NCBI RefSeq assembly: GCF_030253575.1 | Contig: NC_080560.1 | Coordinates: forward strand, 36,845,001 to 36,909,000 | Reading direction: 5' to 3' | DNA from: Rhododendron vialii | Lineage: Eukaryota > Streptophyta > Magnoliopsida > Ericales > Ericaceae | DNA length: 64,000 nucleotides | Shown: piece after piece, positions 21,917 to 34,724 of the stretch | How positions within the stretch are numbered: position 1 is the stretch's first letter | Layout: every line of letters starts with the position of its first letter | The notes under the pieces: generated by a model | What the model was told of the DNA's origin: nothing | The model's database searches: none | The model's input: the letters and a program-made list of their open reading frames with translations, nothing else | Translations under genes and position numbers: made by a program

Positions 21917-24900
21917 ATGAGCAACCGCAGGTTCGTCTTACACGTTCTTTGCCCATACATTCCATCTATTTGTTACTTTTTTACATGTTCGAGTACGCGT
22001 CTTTGTAATGTAGAATCATAGATAGATGTGCTCTTATTAATATGGTTTGAAACATCGGTGGTACTTAACGGTATTGGCCGATATGTTACGGTATAATTGG
22101 TAGGTACCCACATTCTGTTACAGGCTTACAGCCGATATCGCGGTGTGGAGGAAAATCGCACAAGCAACGTAGGGGCAAAATATGGCCGTTACGGACAGTA
22201 TGGATAGATTTTTCCTATGTTGTGAGAAATTTTAAAAATTCACATCTCCGGTTACCGATACTGTTGTGCTACGACTGGTACAACCCGAAACCGCGATATT
22301 GCATTCAATACCGTTATGGTGACCGATACCGATATCTCGAACCATTTGTTTATGTATATATACAAGTACCCATGACTGAGTTGTTATATTTTGCAGTTCA
22401 GAAAAAAGAAGTTATGTTTTTGTCGAGTCTGATGTTGTTCCATGTATTTTATCTCGCTCCGTGTATCAATTTTCCCAGATGTGTAATTATACCTTGTTTC
22501 AGTCTGTGGTAGGATCTAGATTCCCGAATCGCAGAGGGGAAATAAAAGAATAGAAAAAGGGAGAAATAGAATGAAGTGGAAGAAGTTTTCTTGTTCCTTT
22601 TCGATTTGTTTAGAAATAGAAAAGAAGGAATGGATATTTCTCAAAAAGTCCTTTTTTTTGTTTCTTTACCAACGTTTGGTAATGTTTGTCTTTAGCAACT
22701 CTTTGACATTGGTTCTTTTCCCCTTCTAAAATAACCCTTACATAGTCATCTAGTTGTCTTCTTCATACTTGAAGTTAGGATAAATGAAGTTAGCCACCCA
22801 CGTCAAGCTATATATAAGGGCTGCCTTGCTGTAGAAAGAAAAACATAACATGAGTTCAGACAATGGTGCCATCAAAACAAAGTTCTGTAAACATTGGAAT
22901 AATTGATGCCATTCCCAACTCGAGAAGTGAACCTCGAGCTCTAGACATTCGTTCATTGCTAAGATGTAGGGTAAAGATCATTCTAATACATGTAACTAAT
23001 AAATAACCTGCCTTAGTACTACCAGTGTCTTAAGTTCACCATACAATTTTTTAGCTATAGTCATGGCTATAAAGATAGATTGACAGAAGATAAGCAATTC
23101 TAATTTCTTAGGTATTCATTGCTCATAAACAACCTAATACATTGGCTATACTATCAGCATATACATTGGCTATCTTCAGTCCAGGAATACTAAATAACCT
23201 GATGTTTTTACGGGCCGAATTTTTAGCTGTAGTCATTTCCCCTGAATTTTACGGGCTCCCATAGCAAAAACATCAGTCTTGTTTCAATAACCAAGCTAAT
23301 TAATTCTAAGGTTCCTAAAAGATAGATTAACAAAAGATAAAACTACTGGATACATGGAAAAAGGAATAGCTGAAACTAACTGATTGATTTTAGAAATTTC
23401 CACTACAACAACAACAACAACAAAACCCATGTAGTCCCCAATCATTGGGGGTATGGGCGGGGGAAGATTGGAGACAGACCTAACCTTTGGTAATATGCAC
23501 AAAGTGATTGCTCTCAGAATACCACTGAAATAGTGGCCCCCCTATACCTATTTTGCTGGGAAACCATGCCCCCAAATCAAAGCCAAATGACATCAGAAAG
23601 GGCAGGCCTAGAGACCCAATTTAATTTCTGTGCACATTACCATGCTTTCTTCATTGATAGTCCAAAGCATCGGTATGCACAATATTTTAGAAATTTCCAT
23701 TGGTTCTCTAAATTTATTGCGGTCTTAGACGCTTAGTTCCATCATGTAACTCCTTTTCTACCTCCAACTTTTAACCTCATTGGTAGGATCCCTAAAGTAA
23801 TTTTCATGTATACAAATGTCTTTTATATGAAATTCATGGTGAATTAGTTATGTATAAAAATATAAGCAGTGTGTAACTCTAACTTGTTTGTTAAGGGTGG
23901 AAACTGAAATAAAGATAGTCCCTACTCCTTACTTAGGTATAGAATGATCACATGAGTATGGAGATTTCTTTGACCTATGTTTCTGCCGTTTACCAGATCT
24001 TCCAAATATTTCCCCCCCTTGGCGTGGTATATGTGGCACTACTAGTTGGGCAAAGTTTCGGTTCAAAGTTGACTGACGTGGTAACTCTCTAGTGGGCAGT
24101 GGTGGGCCTGTTAAATAAGTTGTCCAATGGTGCTCTGGGAAATACTAAATAAGTTGTCCAATGGTGCTCTGGGAAATACTAGATAAGTTGTCCAATGGTG
24201 CTCTGGGAAATGGGAAATACTAGCTTTCAGCCAAATCTTTCACCCTACCACTCTGTTTCCTAGTCTATCTGTGTATATACCATGCTAAAGTGAACTATTT
24301 GATTGGGCACACCATCATCCTTATGTGCATCCTGGTGAACTAAATAAGAAGGTGAGACTAGAATATTTGGGGGAAGTTCTGCAAATATTGTACTGGGTAA
24401 TGATGGTTGGTGTAGTCTATGTAGTAAAGATTTGAATATGAAAGTTCCCAAAGTCCACACAAGTTATTTAGTGTTTCTGTGTTTGGCCATCACAAAGATG
24501 CGAACAAGGGCTTATCAGATGACAATGGTTTGATAAGATGCGTGAGCCCATGACAAAGGTGTTAAATCCATTTCTTTAGATACCCATCTAGATCATCCAA
24601 TTGACAATCATACTCCGTTTTTTTGAATAGTATGGTCTAGGCATGGAGTGTTTCTACTTAATCTGAAGCCCATTTAGAGTTATTCGGGTCTATTGATATG
24701 ATTCCTACTTCAACTAGAGTTGCATTAGAATGTCTTTGGTAAGTTTATCAAGGGAGTGTTTGAGAGATTAGCATCTTTTCGGCAACACAATGTGTTATTC
24801 TGTGGTCAGTGTGTTTTTTCAAAGCTTTGGCTTCCTTTTGCTTTGTCTGGGGCTGCCAAACTTATTTCAAGATGCTGATCTAGAGGGGGGGGGGAAAAAA

Positions 24901-27900
24901 AGGGGCAAACCCCGTGCACGAGGCTCCTGACATTGCGGGGTCTAAGGAAGGGTTGATGTACGCAACCTTACCTCTACAAGCAGAGAGGCAATGCAAATTA
25001 AGTGCTGCAAAGATGAGCTGTACCGCTCTATTTGTTTTTGACGTAAAATAAATAGTTTATGTATGTCATGTTATTCGGGTTGGACAGTTAGTAAAACATT
25101 TCTTTAACAAAAGTACTTTACATCATAGGGCCAAAAGTGATGTATGTTCCAAAATCCTGGTAAGTCATTTTTGTCATTTACACAAGGAATCGTTGGTGGC
25201 TTTAGAGCTTCTGACATTTTCTAACTCTTGCTCAGCCTTCGCCTTGCATCAAGCTGGACGTAAAGAAGTGATACAAATTGATGTTGACCCAATCCTTGAG
25301 CATGCTAGTTTATCATTGGTGTTGGCAACGAAGTCTTAAAGTGTTCTATTCAAGTGCCAACCATAAGGTGGAAAACAAAGGAGGAAAAATATTTTTATGA
25401 ACCATCATCTGACATAAAAATATTTACACATCGGATAAAACGGTGGCTAAATTTTTTTTTCCAAGGTTTCTTGGAAGTTTTGAAATAGGAGCCTATAGAA
25501 ATGTGACTTGTGTTTGAGTGCATTATTGGGAATTGTTACAACTTGCTGGTGTGTGAGAAGAGCCCACCTAACGACCAAATGTGAAGAGCCCTTGGAAGTC
25601 TGTCTTGGATAAGTAGGCTATCTGCTCACCTTTGAGCCATTCCTAACCTCACAAAATGCCCTTTTTGGTCCTTGTGTAATATAGGAAGAACCGCCCTGCC
25701 CTCAAATGAACACCCTTAAAAGGCCCATTAGTAGATCACAACTTTGGAGCGTTCGGTCGACGTTGATGGTGTGAGCTAAAGATCTTTTGACAATGTCAAA
25801 GAAACTAAACGGAGAATAGGGAGACCTCAATAAGTTGAACTATTTTGGGTGAAATCTATAAGTTGAGTTACTTGAAGTTTTACCCTTTATGAAGAGGTAT
25901 ACACTCAGTCAATTCTGTAACTCTGTCCCAACTTGTTTGTCTATTTTCTGAAATCTAACTTTGTAAGGGGCCATAATTGTTGCACTTAAAAAGTTCCAAC
26001 TTGATATTACAATTTGGGACGGAGGAGTAGGTGTATCAATGGACCCTTGATTTTGTGGGAGTATTGACATTTACAGGGTTTTGGGGGGTTGAGGTGGAAC
26101 TGCTCTTTCCTTTTACCTTACCTGTGATCTCTAATTGTCTTAAATGTGAAGCATGAAGTGTACTGGTTTTCTTACTTACAAAAAAAAAAATGAAGTGTAC
26201 TGGTTTTCTTTGTTAGTGTGCTGGTCTCTCTGTTTACAATGCCATCCATTCCATGCGTATGCACAGAAGTATATAACGCGGATATGGCAGTTTCTGTTTG
26301 GTTTTCAATTTCTCTTTTTTGTCACAAAACTGGATTTTCCAATTTTTATTGGTGATTTGTCTGGTTCTCTAAAGTTCTGGTGTGGCCAATCTTTATGCAG
26401 GGATTACCGTGCCTCTAAAGCGGCTCTGTTTGATGGCATTGATAACATTGAGGAAGGTGGCATTCGGGCCTCTTCCTCTTACTCTCGAGAGATTGATGAT
26501 CATACCAATGACAAAGCTTTAGATAGCCTGGAAGATAGAGTCAGCTTCCTAAAGAGAGTGAGTTTCTCAAGCTCTTTGTTTTAAGTTTTTAACAGTGAAG
26601 ATCTTATCTGCTTCTTGTCTTTTCCAGCATGTAAATGTACAATTGGTATTGTCTAGAGGTATTTTCGGGTTATGCTATGGCTCTTGATGGGTCAAAGTAG
26701 CTTTGTTGAATTCAGTGCAATCATAGCTAGTACTCGTGTCTAATCTTTCTAATCACCGTGATTACCACTAATAGCAGCATGTATTGACTTCTTCTTTTTT
26801 TCCTGTCAGATTTTGTTAGTTTTCGGTAAGATGTACAATGAAGCTTGAAACAAACATAGCCAAAGGGGACACTAACACGTCAACTAGTGACTCAATTATA
26901 TGACAAGTTCAATTTACTTTCTAAATTAATTCAGTGAAAAAGGCTAGAGTATGATTTGTTTTGAAAAGCTATGATTAACTAGAAAGCGGTAATTGGAAGT
27001 GGTGAAAACTTTGAGAGAGGATTTCGACTCCTCTGCCGCCACATAATCAAGTGGGCTATTTACGTGTAGGTACAGAAAAAAAGTAATTCCCACCAGGTCA
27101 CCTCCAATTAATGAAACACTAAAACCCTATGAAAGTGCCTAAAACCCTAAACCCTGAAAGTGCCTAAACCCTAGGGTACCCTATAAAAATGTCTAAACCT
27201 TAGGGTACCTTACGAAAATGCCTAAACCGCTAAAACCCTATGATAGGAAAGTGCACCCTAAAACTTCTATGAAAGTGCCTAAACCTAAACCTTAGGGCTA
27301 TATGAAAGCGCCTAAACCTAAACCCTAGGGTATCCTAAAATCCTAGAGTACCCTAAAACCCTAGGGTACCCTAGGGTGGCACTTCCATTAATGGTAAATG
27401 TATTTTGTAAAAAGTGAATCTAGTGATAATTAAGTATTCCATCTTACATTAATGGGAATTAAGATGTGGTTTTTTGTACCTAGTGGTAAAAATCCCTAAT
27501 CAAGTCATGTATAGACCCCATTTACTATTCAAATCAATTATGATTACTGTTGGGGCTTGCAATCCCTACCGATAAGCACTAAGATGATGTTTACGGTTCT
27601 TCAATTGGCATAGGGTATTCTATAGCACAAACCTTCTTATTAGTACGGTCCGTGTCAATGCACAGGTCCTTTCCAATAGCATAAACTGTCTGAATGACCT
27701 ACAAACTAATTAGAATTCAGAACCATTGCATGACCGTACTTGAAACCATGAACAAAAATACATGATAGAAAAAATTGAATCGAATTTGAAGGAATGAAAA
27801 AAGGATCCTTGTCATAGAGTCGAATTCAAATAGGACACCTAAGATTTATACAAAAACAAAGTTACTTGGAAGGAAGCTTCATCTAGACCCGACTGGATGG

Positions 27901-30725
27901 ATTTAGCTGCTCATGGGGGAATTGGATTTTCACGCCTTCAATGATAGTAGAAGTCATGGAGGTCTCTCTCTATTGTCTTCTTTTATAGCCTTGCCCCTTC
28001 AAAATGCACTAGAAATCTACTAGCAATGTAGGTTTTGTCAGACAAACATTGTTGTCCTTCGAGATGGGTTGGACCACCGTCCGGATGGAAAATCGGGTTG
28101 ACTGACCGCTGTCCGGGCGGCCGTGACCCCGTCCATGCAGAATGTACTGGATTGGCCATTCTCTTCAATCAACTCCAAGGCCTCTCATCTTCGCAGAAAC
28201 CATTTAATGGCCTCTCATGAGCACTTTCTCCCGTCCTAAGGTCCTCGGAATCTGCAGACATGAGAAACGCAATAAGCCAACCAATTAACCAGAAGCAATT
28301 GCATCTCAGGGGGCTTGAATGGGTACATTTATGCGCCTATCACCAAGCAGTCGAATACTCGTATGAGTGGGCTAAAAAGGAAGGCATGTTATCTAATCGC
28401 ATTGTTCACTAACAGAGGATGCATCGGAAAGGGCAAGTGTCTGCTCCATGCCAAATAACCTCCCTACCTGACACATAAATATGGAACCACACTGTAGATA
28501 CCGATCAAGGGAAGAAAAGGAGATTCAACAACCCTGAAACCCATAGTGGGGAGCCGAAATAATCCCAAGTTCTACTCAATAGTGTCCACAGTGGTACCCT
28601 ACAAAAGACTATCCATTGATCAAAAAGTCAAGAAATAGTTCTGAGTTTAGATTTCTTTTCTGAATTTTTGGGTGGTATATTTATGGAATGCGTGGTGATT
28701 TCCATTTTCCATCGGACAAGATTTTTGTAAAGGTGACACAAAATGGGGTGTCATTAGGGAGGACCACATGAGATTGATTCCCACCATGGGCTTGTTTTGA
28801 ACCCTGGTCTTTGCTACTCGTATGGAGCCCATCCACCGTGTAATTGCCTACGTGGAACTCTTCACGTGGGGAAAAAGTGCAAGATTGTTGATCTTGTGGT
28901 AGGATCATTCTTTCTTCTTTACTCTCTTACTAATCTAAACAGCAGCATGTGTGAACAGTTGTAATGGTACGCAGATTGCTAAAAAACAAGGATGAGTTTC
29001 TTTTTCCGTGATTGGTGAAGAAAATTTTCATTAACTTGAAAACACAAAGTATAGCGAGTTAGATGGGAAACCCAAGAAATGAAGACCGGAAAGATCATGA
29101 GCCACCAAAACCTGGAATAGGAAAAGATGCCAAGGCATCCACAAATAATAGGAAATGCATAGGTCTGAAAACACAAAAAAAGGGCAATACACCATATCAA
29201 TAATCAACCAACCCCTTGTTTTTATCTCGGATAGATAATTTTAGCTGTCTTCTATTGACCTTCACGCTCCTTACATCCTCAATGCAACATATAAAATCTT
29301 GGATTGGATTTCCAGTGATCAAGAATCCACCCTAGCTTTCACTAACTCAACCACGTTAGATCATAAAATTGCAAAGAATAATGATCCCCAAGTATCTTTG
29401 TTGACATGTTTTCATTTTTAACCAAACCACCAGTGTAAACATCCTGACCAAACCTTCCAAACAAAATCACAGTATCATGTAGTCTAAAGATTCATCAAAA
29501 GCACCATAGGGTTTTGCTTGGAATGACCTAGGTTCCTAGGCTATGAAGCATAAATACGGATACAGGACGTGGATATGACACGATACGGATATGTTAGGAT
29601 GCGGATACATTGGCAAAATATGTTTGTAACTATTATATATTATTTTAATTCTAATAATACCAATTATCCTTGTAAAAATGTAGTACATACAAGAATAATT
29701 CTGACCCTGGTACTATTTCAGAAGTCAGAGAAGTTGTTTTCTGGAGCTATCATTTTTGAATTTTTTTTGAATTAAATACACAGTCTAGACAGTTTATATA
29801 CAGTGCGTACGTAGCTTGTGTTACATTGTGTGATTCAGAGAGAGAGTGTTCGAAATCGATCGGCTGGCCCTGTGCTTAAGGCTTCTTCTCTATCGAGTCT
29901 GGGCTTGTCTTTCATGCATATTTTATTTGCAGTTTGCCCCCTACTGACTTAATTCTTTGAAAAATTTCAATTTAACCCTGCTGTATCCCACAAGTATTCT
30001 GAACATATCCGAAATTACAGCCGTTTAAGTTAACGACGGGACACTTATTTTCTGTATCTGATACCTGTGCGTGACTCGTTTCTGAGTGCATAGAACCTAG
30101 GCATTGGTACTAACCAGCCTAAAAGCGTTTTCCATCAAAGTAAAAATTGCCACACATGGGCCATTTTGCAATTTAATTGCCCATGTGAACCCCATTTTCA
30201 TGACTTTAGGATGTAAATATCCAAATCAATAAGTATTTTGGTCGACGCTTATGACCTGAAACTTGCAACGATCTGAAACTAAGACATCTTCTGAAGCATC
30301 TTTGCAGTTAACAGGTGATATACATGGGGAGGTGGAGAATCATAACCGCATGTTGGATCGAATGGTAAGTGGTTGCATTTGTGAGAATAAACCCAAACCC
30401 GTTCATTTAGGAAAGAAGTAAATCCAGTTTGTTTTGTTTTTGAACCACTTGTACTTGTACTTCAGGGCACTAAGATGGATGCAACGAGGGGAATCATGTC
30501 AGGAACTATGGATCGGTTCAAGATAGTAAATAAACTCTCTGCTAAACTTTCTTATCTTCAGTTCTATTATTGTTTGTTTATTTAGCTTTTGGCTAATGGC
30601 TCAATGTCTTAATAGTGGCCTTGTAACTGTTTTAGGTACTTGAGAAGAAATCAAGTCGGAAGATGTTCAAACTTGCGGCATATTTTGTAGTTTCTTTCTT
30701 TGTCATGTACTATTTCATTAGGTAA
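21917..30725 (+). CDS. BET1-type Qc-SNARE (BET11/BET12-like), 125 aa, five coding exons
   Basis: Small membrane-anchored SNARE of ER-Golgi and Golgi traffic. Coding exons by GT-AG boundaries: 21917-21930, 26401-26557, 30308-30364, 30466-30525 and 30636-30725 (stop TAA at 30723-30725). The phases join cleanly to give 125 residues against about 122 in Arabidopsis BET11. It starts MSNRRDYRASKAALFDGI, has EEGGIRASSSYSREIDDH, then a SNARE helix at about residues 40-95 (LDSLEDRVSFLKRLTGDIH, NHNRMLDRM, MDATRGIMSGTMDRFK), and ends in a C-terminal anchor at about 106-124 (MFKLAAYFVVSFFVMYYFI). There is no signal peptide, as expected for a tail-anchored protein. Intron 1 is 4470 bp and intron 2 is 3750 bp, both packed with repeats; introns 3 and 4 are about 100 bp. 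An exon 2 read-through frame begins at 26153, but its first 82 codons are intronic. Confidence 0.92.
22040..22352. mobile_element. TIR element in BET1 intron 1
   Basis: Left end ATATGGTTTGAAACATCGG and right end, on the reverse strand, AAATGGTTCGAGATATCGG face each other. The interior is full of CGGTATTGGCCGATA / CCGATACCGATATC words, as in the CGGTACCGATA-type dispersed elements of plants. Boundaries are approximate and no target duplication was fixed. Confidence 0.5.
23403..23490 (-). mobile_element. Probable RTE-type LINE 3' end
   Basis: A (CAA)n tract (23405-23424) followed by ACCCATGTAGTCCCCAATCA. On the minus strand this is a LINE-like end finishing in (TTG)n, which is how plant RTE-clade LINEs terminate. 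It is only a short fragment in BET1 intron 1, without coding sequence. Confidence 0.5.
24112..24213. repeat. 34-bp tandem repeat, three copies
   Basis: Copies at 24112-24145, 24146-24179 and 24180-24213 are identical except for an A/G change in the third (TAGATAAG for TAAATAAG). Each carries GTTGTCCAATGGTGCTCTGG. A further GGGAAATAC follows. The array lies in intron 1 of the BET1-like gene. Confidence 0.92.
24890..24992. repeat. Short dispersed repeat (CCCGTGCACGAGGCTCC family)
   Basis: Contains CCCGTGCACGAGGCTCCTG, ATTGCGGGGTCTAAGGAAGG and ATGTACGCAACCTTACC. I recognise this word order as a very common plant intronic repeat, probably retroposon-derived. It follows a G run and an A run (24884-24902). 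Confidence 0.55.
27110..27385. repeat. Telomere-like CCCTAAA-rich minisatellite in BET1 intron 2
   Basis: About 270 bp are dominated by AAACCCTA, CCTAAACCCTAGGG and CCCTAGGGTACCCTA words interleaved with TATGAAAGTGCCTAAACC units. The core matches the plant telomere repeat (CCCTAAA) and telo-box, but in irregular register and mixed with GGTACC. It is an intronic telomere-like minisatellite rather than a clean telomere insertion. Confidence 0.75.
27540..29527. other. Intronic repeat-derived DNA (BET1 intron 2)
   Basis: No exon of the BET1-like gene is needed here and none was found. A G/C-rich patch at about 28060-28135 (GACCGCTGTCCGGGCGG) resembles retrotransposon LTR sequence with similar CCGCCCGG words at 34050-34085. 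Overlapping short frames on both strands carry no domain. Confidence 0.35.
29526..30102. mobile_element. Candidate TIR element in BET1 intron 2
   Basis: CCTAGG with TATGAAGCA near 29527-29550 faces TGCATAGAACCTAGG near 30087-30102 in inverted orientation. Between them are ATACGGATAC / GTATCTGATAC words typical of a dispersed plant family. Ends are diverged and no target duplication was confirmed. Confidence 0.35.
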
Positions 30726-31735
30726 ACCATCTATCTTTACTTTCTATTACGTCGCATGCAAGCCGTCTGTCTGTTTGCCTGCCCATCTGTCTGTATGTGT
30801 TTGTGTGGAATGACTCAGACACATGCACCTGAGCCTTAATGAGGACTCTTAACCTTCATCTTTTGGGTGGCTGGGATGCCACTAAGCTCTTACAGCATCT
30901 ATTTTTGTTTCAGTGAGAATTGAACTTTAAATATTTTAAAGATTGGGATGAAGCATCGTTTTATTGCCCATGGAACTGGGGTTATGACTTTGATGAATGT
31001 ATCTGCATATTTTCATATATTTGTTCGCATCCATCTGGTAACGACGATAAATCAGGACACATAACTGTAAGCTTCATGCCTCTTTTCCTTGGGTTGCTTA
31101 CCGGTTGTTTCTGGTTGCATTATTTGCATGTAACACTAATTAGTAGTGAGTCTGCTTCCATTTATGCTTGGGCTTGATCAAATCCATGCGCATATAGATG
31201 CCTAGACAAACGAGCAAAAGCGCACGGGCGAGCGAATATTTGCACGTGCTCGCGTGTCCGTCAGGAATAGCAAATTCCTGCTATTGATGTTCTAACTTCC
31301 AACTCACCTTTCTCGTTTGCAGGGTTTTCAGAGTTTTCATGTATGGTTAAAGTTGAATTTTGAAGCCGGACTGATGTACTCTGATTAACGGGTAGTAGCT
31401 AAAACAAACAGAATTAGATTATAAGTTTATGGAACTTCCCTTTCACTGAATTGGTGAGACAGCTGGGAGAAAAACGCTTTGTGGTTGCGAGTCATAATAA
31501 TCCACAGGGGAAGTTGTATTTTTTGTGCTCATATGGATTGTCATTATTTTCTGCTGGTAGTTGGTTTCACTGAGGTTATGTAAACCTGAATAATTCATGG
31601 TTTCTGCACAGACTTTTTGTTGGCTACACTGTAATTAGAATACATTAACATGTGATTTGTTATCGGAATTACCATGTGATTTGTCATACAATATCCCTCG
31701 GCTGATTTATGGTCTCTCTTTTAGGTTAATAAAAA
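30726..31735 (+). other. 3' UTR and downstream region of the BET1-like gene
   Basis: A possible 3' UTR acceptor (TTTGCAG at about 31315-31321) and an AATAAA at 31728-31733 could mark a spliced or long 3' UTR, but I cannot prove either. The frame at 30920-31177 has no known domain. Confidence 0.3.
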
Positions 31736-31801
31736 TTACCGAAGTTAGGCCCTCAGTTTATGATTTAGAAGGTTTCTTCCTCTGAAACAATGTCTTAGTG
31801 G

Positions 31802-32125
31802 TAGGGTTGCAAACGAACTGAGCAACTCACGATGAGCTCGAGACTCGGTTTGTCTTGTAATCGAGCCGAGCTCGAGTTTTAGGCTCGTGTAGTAAACGAG
31901 CTGAACTCAATACTCTGAAGCTCTGCTTGGCTCAAAAAAGCTCAGCTCGTTGTATAGGCTCGAATTGTTTATAGGGGCTCATGTAGTAAATGAACTTGGC
32001 TTGGCTTATTAAGAGCTCGTCTTGTTTACAGATGAGCCGAGCTCGAGCTCAAGCTTTAAAACTCAATTCCTAAACAAGCCAAACTCGAACACAACAAAGT
32101 CCGGCTCGGCTCGTTTGCACCCCAA
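31802..32125. mobile_element. GAGCTCG-rich TIR element
   Basis: The left end AGGGTTGCAAACGAAC and, on the reverse strand, the right end GGGGTGCAAACGAGCCGAGC are inverted copies. The interior is built of GAGCTCGAG, GAGCCGAGC and TAGTAAACGAGC words. The flanks TTAGTGGT and TTAGTGCT could be a slightly diverged 8-bp target duplication, which would fit a hAT-type element. The same family fills the left edge of the window. Confidence 0.65.
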
Positions 32126-32591
32126 GTTAGTGCTATCAGCTATGTTTAGATCTTGGATTTGTCATGCAGTCTTCTCTTTATACTTGATTGACTGGAGTAG
32201 ATATCAGTGTGTCAACAGTTTTTTCAGAATCTCCTTGTCGACATTTGAATACTCCAATTTAGTTAGTTGATTTTCTTTTGAATTAATCCCAAAATAATAC
32301 CTTGGGAATGTGGAGTATTAGTTAACATTAATCCTCTAATCATATTGTCCGGTAGAATCACTCACCTATCATTTCTGTATCATCTACTCCTAATCTTGAT
32401 ACTTAACAATAATCTTTGTATTATTGGTCTGGTGGAGTTGCTCAAATCTTTTGATGCATCATATGGTACCTTTTTAAAAAAAAAAATAATCTTTGTAGTT
32501 TTGGTTTCTTCATTTTTTTTAGACCGAAGGACAAAAATCAATTCTGAAATTGAAATACTAATAAAAGATTTTTTTTTGACAAGAAATACTA

Positions 32592-32806
32592 CTCCCTCCG
32601 TCCCTAAATAAGTGTCCGACGCGCAAAATTAGGCTTCACAAAACATGCATATTTTTCATTAAAAATTTTAATTTTTTTTCACAATCTAATAGAACTCATT
32701 GCTATCTATTGATTTGTGAAAAAAAATTAATTTTTTTAACGAAACAAATGCATCTTTTTGAAGGCCTAGTTTTGCGCGCCGGACACTTATTTAGGGACGG
32801 AGGGAG
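32592..32806. mobile_element. Stowaway-like MITE, 215 bp, TA target site
   Basis: The perfect terminal inverted repeat CTCCCTCCGTCCCTAAATAA matches its reverse complement at the right end, with TA on both sides (32590-32591, 32807-32808). Inverted similarity continues inward (GTGTCCGACGCGCAAAA with its partner). These are the hallmarks of Tc1/mariner-derived Stowaway MITEs. There is no coding region. The near-perfect ends suggest a younger copy than the relative at 34725. Confidence 0.9.
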
Positions 32807-33733
32807 TAATAAAAGATAAGGTTCAGTAAACACCAATCAACCTTTGACAGATCAATTTAGGCCACCCAATTAAAACTAAAAAAATACAAACAAATTGAAA
32901 GATGGCTCACCCATGTAAATACTGTCACGTGCTTATGGTTTGCATAGACGTTTATGATCTCTCAACACTACTTGATCGAACTCCCCACTGAAGCAGCACT
33001 AAATTGGTGGGTCTGTCGAACCGAACTTGTGTTTGTACTTTCTCATATGAATGAACTTCAAATAGAAGAAAAAAAATCAAATCTCCAAAACGATGTAGGA
33101 TGCATGGGATGCAATATATAGACCAACCGGTGATTCTACGAATAGTCACAAAGGAGCGCCTCCGTTCATAAAAGACATATCTATCCACGACGAACATGTG
33201 TCAATGGAAAGACACAACTCTAAATCAATTCAATTTACATTCAAACGAAATGAAAATATTATATATCAATAATATGTTCCAACAAAATGTACTATTTGAC
33301 GTGTCGCCTCTGTATTAGTAGTATTAGTAATAGAATGTGTCTCGTTTATCATGTAGTGAAGCATATTGTACAAATGCAATGGTGACAGCTCAGTACCCAA
33401 AACTATAAACATTGCTCTTTTTTGCCTCAGGAGCACTAGTATCCTTCTTTTACCCTCGTTCAGCCTTCGCGACTAAATTCTGGCCTTCGAAAATCTCAAA
33501 TTTCGTTCGTAAGAGCCCTTAATGGTTGACGTTTATAACTAAGAGAAATCTTGACACGTTCTATTTGGCCAAATGGAATTTAAAAAACACACTATCACCA
33601 TACAATAAAAATTACCCTCTTGTGAACTATTTGAACAATGAAAGATCGGATTTAGCTATTGTAATAAAATCGTGAACAATGAGTTTTGTCAGTTGTAAAA
33701 CTAGAAAAACATTTTAAGAGTAAATAGTGGCAG

Positions 33734-34150
33734 TCTTGTGCGGAAGCGTTAACAAACACAGAAAATGGACATGATTATTACTATGTAATTGAACAAACCA
33801 GAGAGAGAGAGAGAGAGAGAGAGAGCACTGAGAACAAAGAGGTTTCACGTGGTTCAGTAACGAATACCTACTCCACGATCAATTAGACGATCAAGGGTTT
33901 TACTATACGAAAGAAAACAGCTACTCAAAGGGCTATAGATGAGATTTCTCAGAGTTCCTCTCTTGCCTCTCACAAAAAAAGCTGTTGTGAATATAATATA
34001 ATAAGTTGAAAACCTAAAAACAGCTTAAATACTGATATGTTCTGCGTCCGACCGCCCGGATGGGATTGAGGGCTGCCCGGGCGGAATAAACTGAGAGCGA
34101 GACCAACTTCGGGCAGCACGGGTCGCCCGAGCAGAAATTTCTGACATGGC
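33734..34150. repeat. Probable LTR retrotransposon fragment
   Basis: Begins TGTGCGGAAGCGTTAAC and includes TTTCACGTGGTTCAGTAACG followed by CTCCACGATC, phrases common in plant Copia LTRs. A (GA)n tract lies at about 33801-33826. G/C-rich CCGCCCGGATGGG and GCCCGGGCGG words occur at 34050-34085. No second LTR, primer site or coding region is visible, so it may be a solo or broken LTR. Confidence 0.35.
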
Positions 34151-34724
34151 GGGAATTTTAGACAACTCAAAAAAAAAAAAAACAGCTCCGAGTGACTCTG
34201 AAATTGAGCCAAAACACTTCATGCAGCTATCAATTCTCGTTTTCGTAAATTTTAGCACATTGAGTTGTTTTCGAAAGACGACTTCACGCTCGAACAAGCA
34301 CACGCATATGATGCAACTCAGGGTCAGTGGAGGACCTCACCGTTGCCGGCTGCCGGCCACTGAAAGTGATTGCCTGCAACTAGAGGTGGGTAGTGAATAT
34401 AGCGATGACAATATTGTGTCCGAAGAATATCTGATAAATTATTGCTTCCATTAGTTTAGTACACGTAAGTCCTAAACTCCTTAAATATTTATAATTAAGC
34501 TCTTTGACCTTTTAGTGTAAATAAGGGAGCATATATAGATAGATGGATTCTTCTGAGTTATCATCTCTGACTTATACAATTGAGCACTTTCGTGGATAGA
34601 TTTCTTACGTTTCTGCACTAATTTAAAGATCTCAATAAATAAATTCTAAAAGTGTTACAAAAAAAATTCAGGAAATCATGCACAAAAGTGCTTCATTTTT
34701 TTTTATTTATTTATGAAAAAGATA

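Noticed and set aside
26153-26584. 143-codon frame in the BET1 region
   Set aside because: Only 26401-26557 is a real exon; the rest is intron read through in the same frame.
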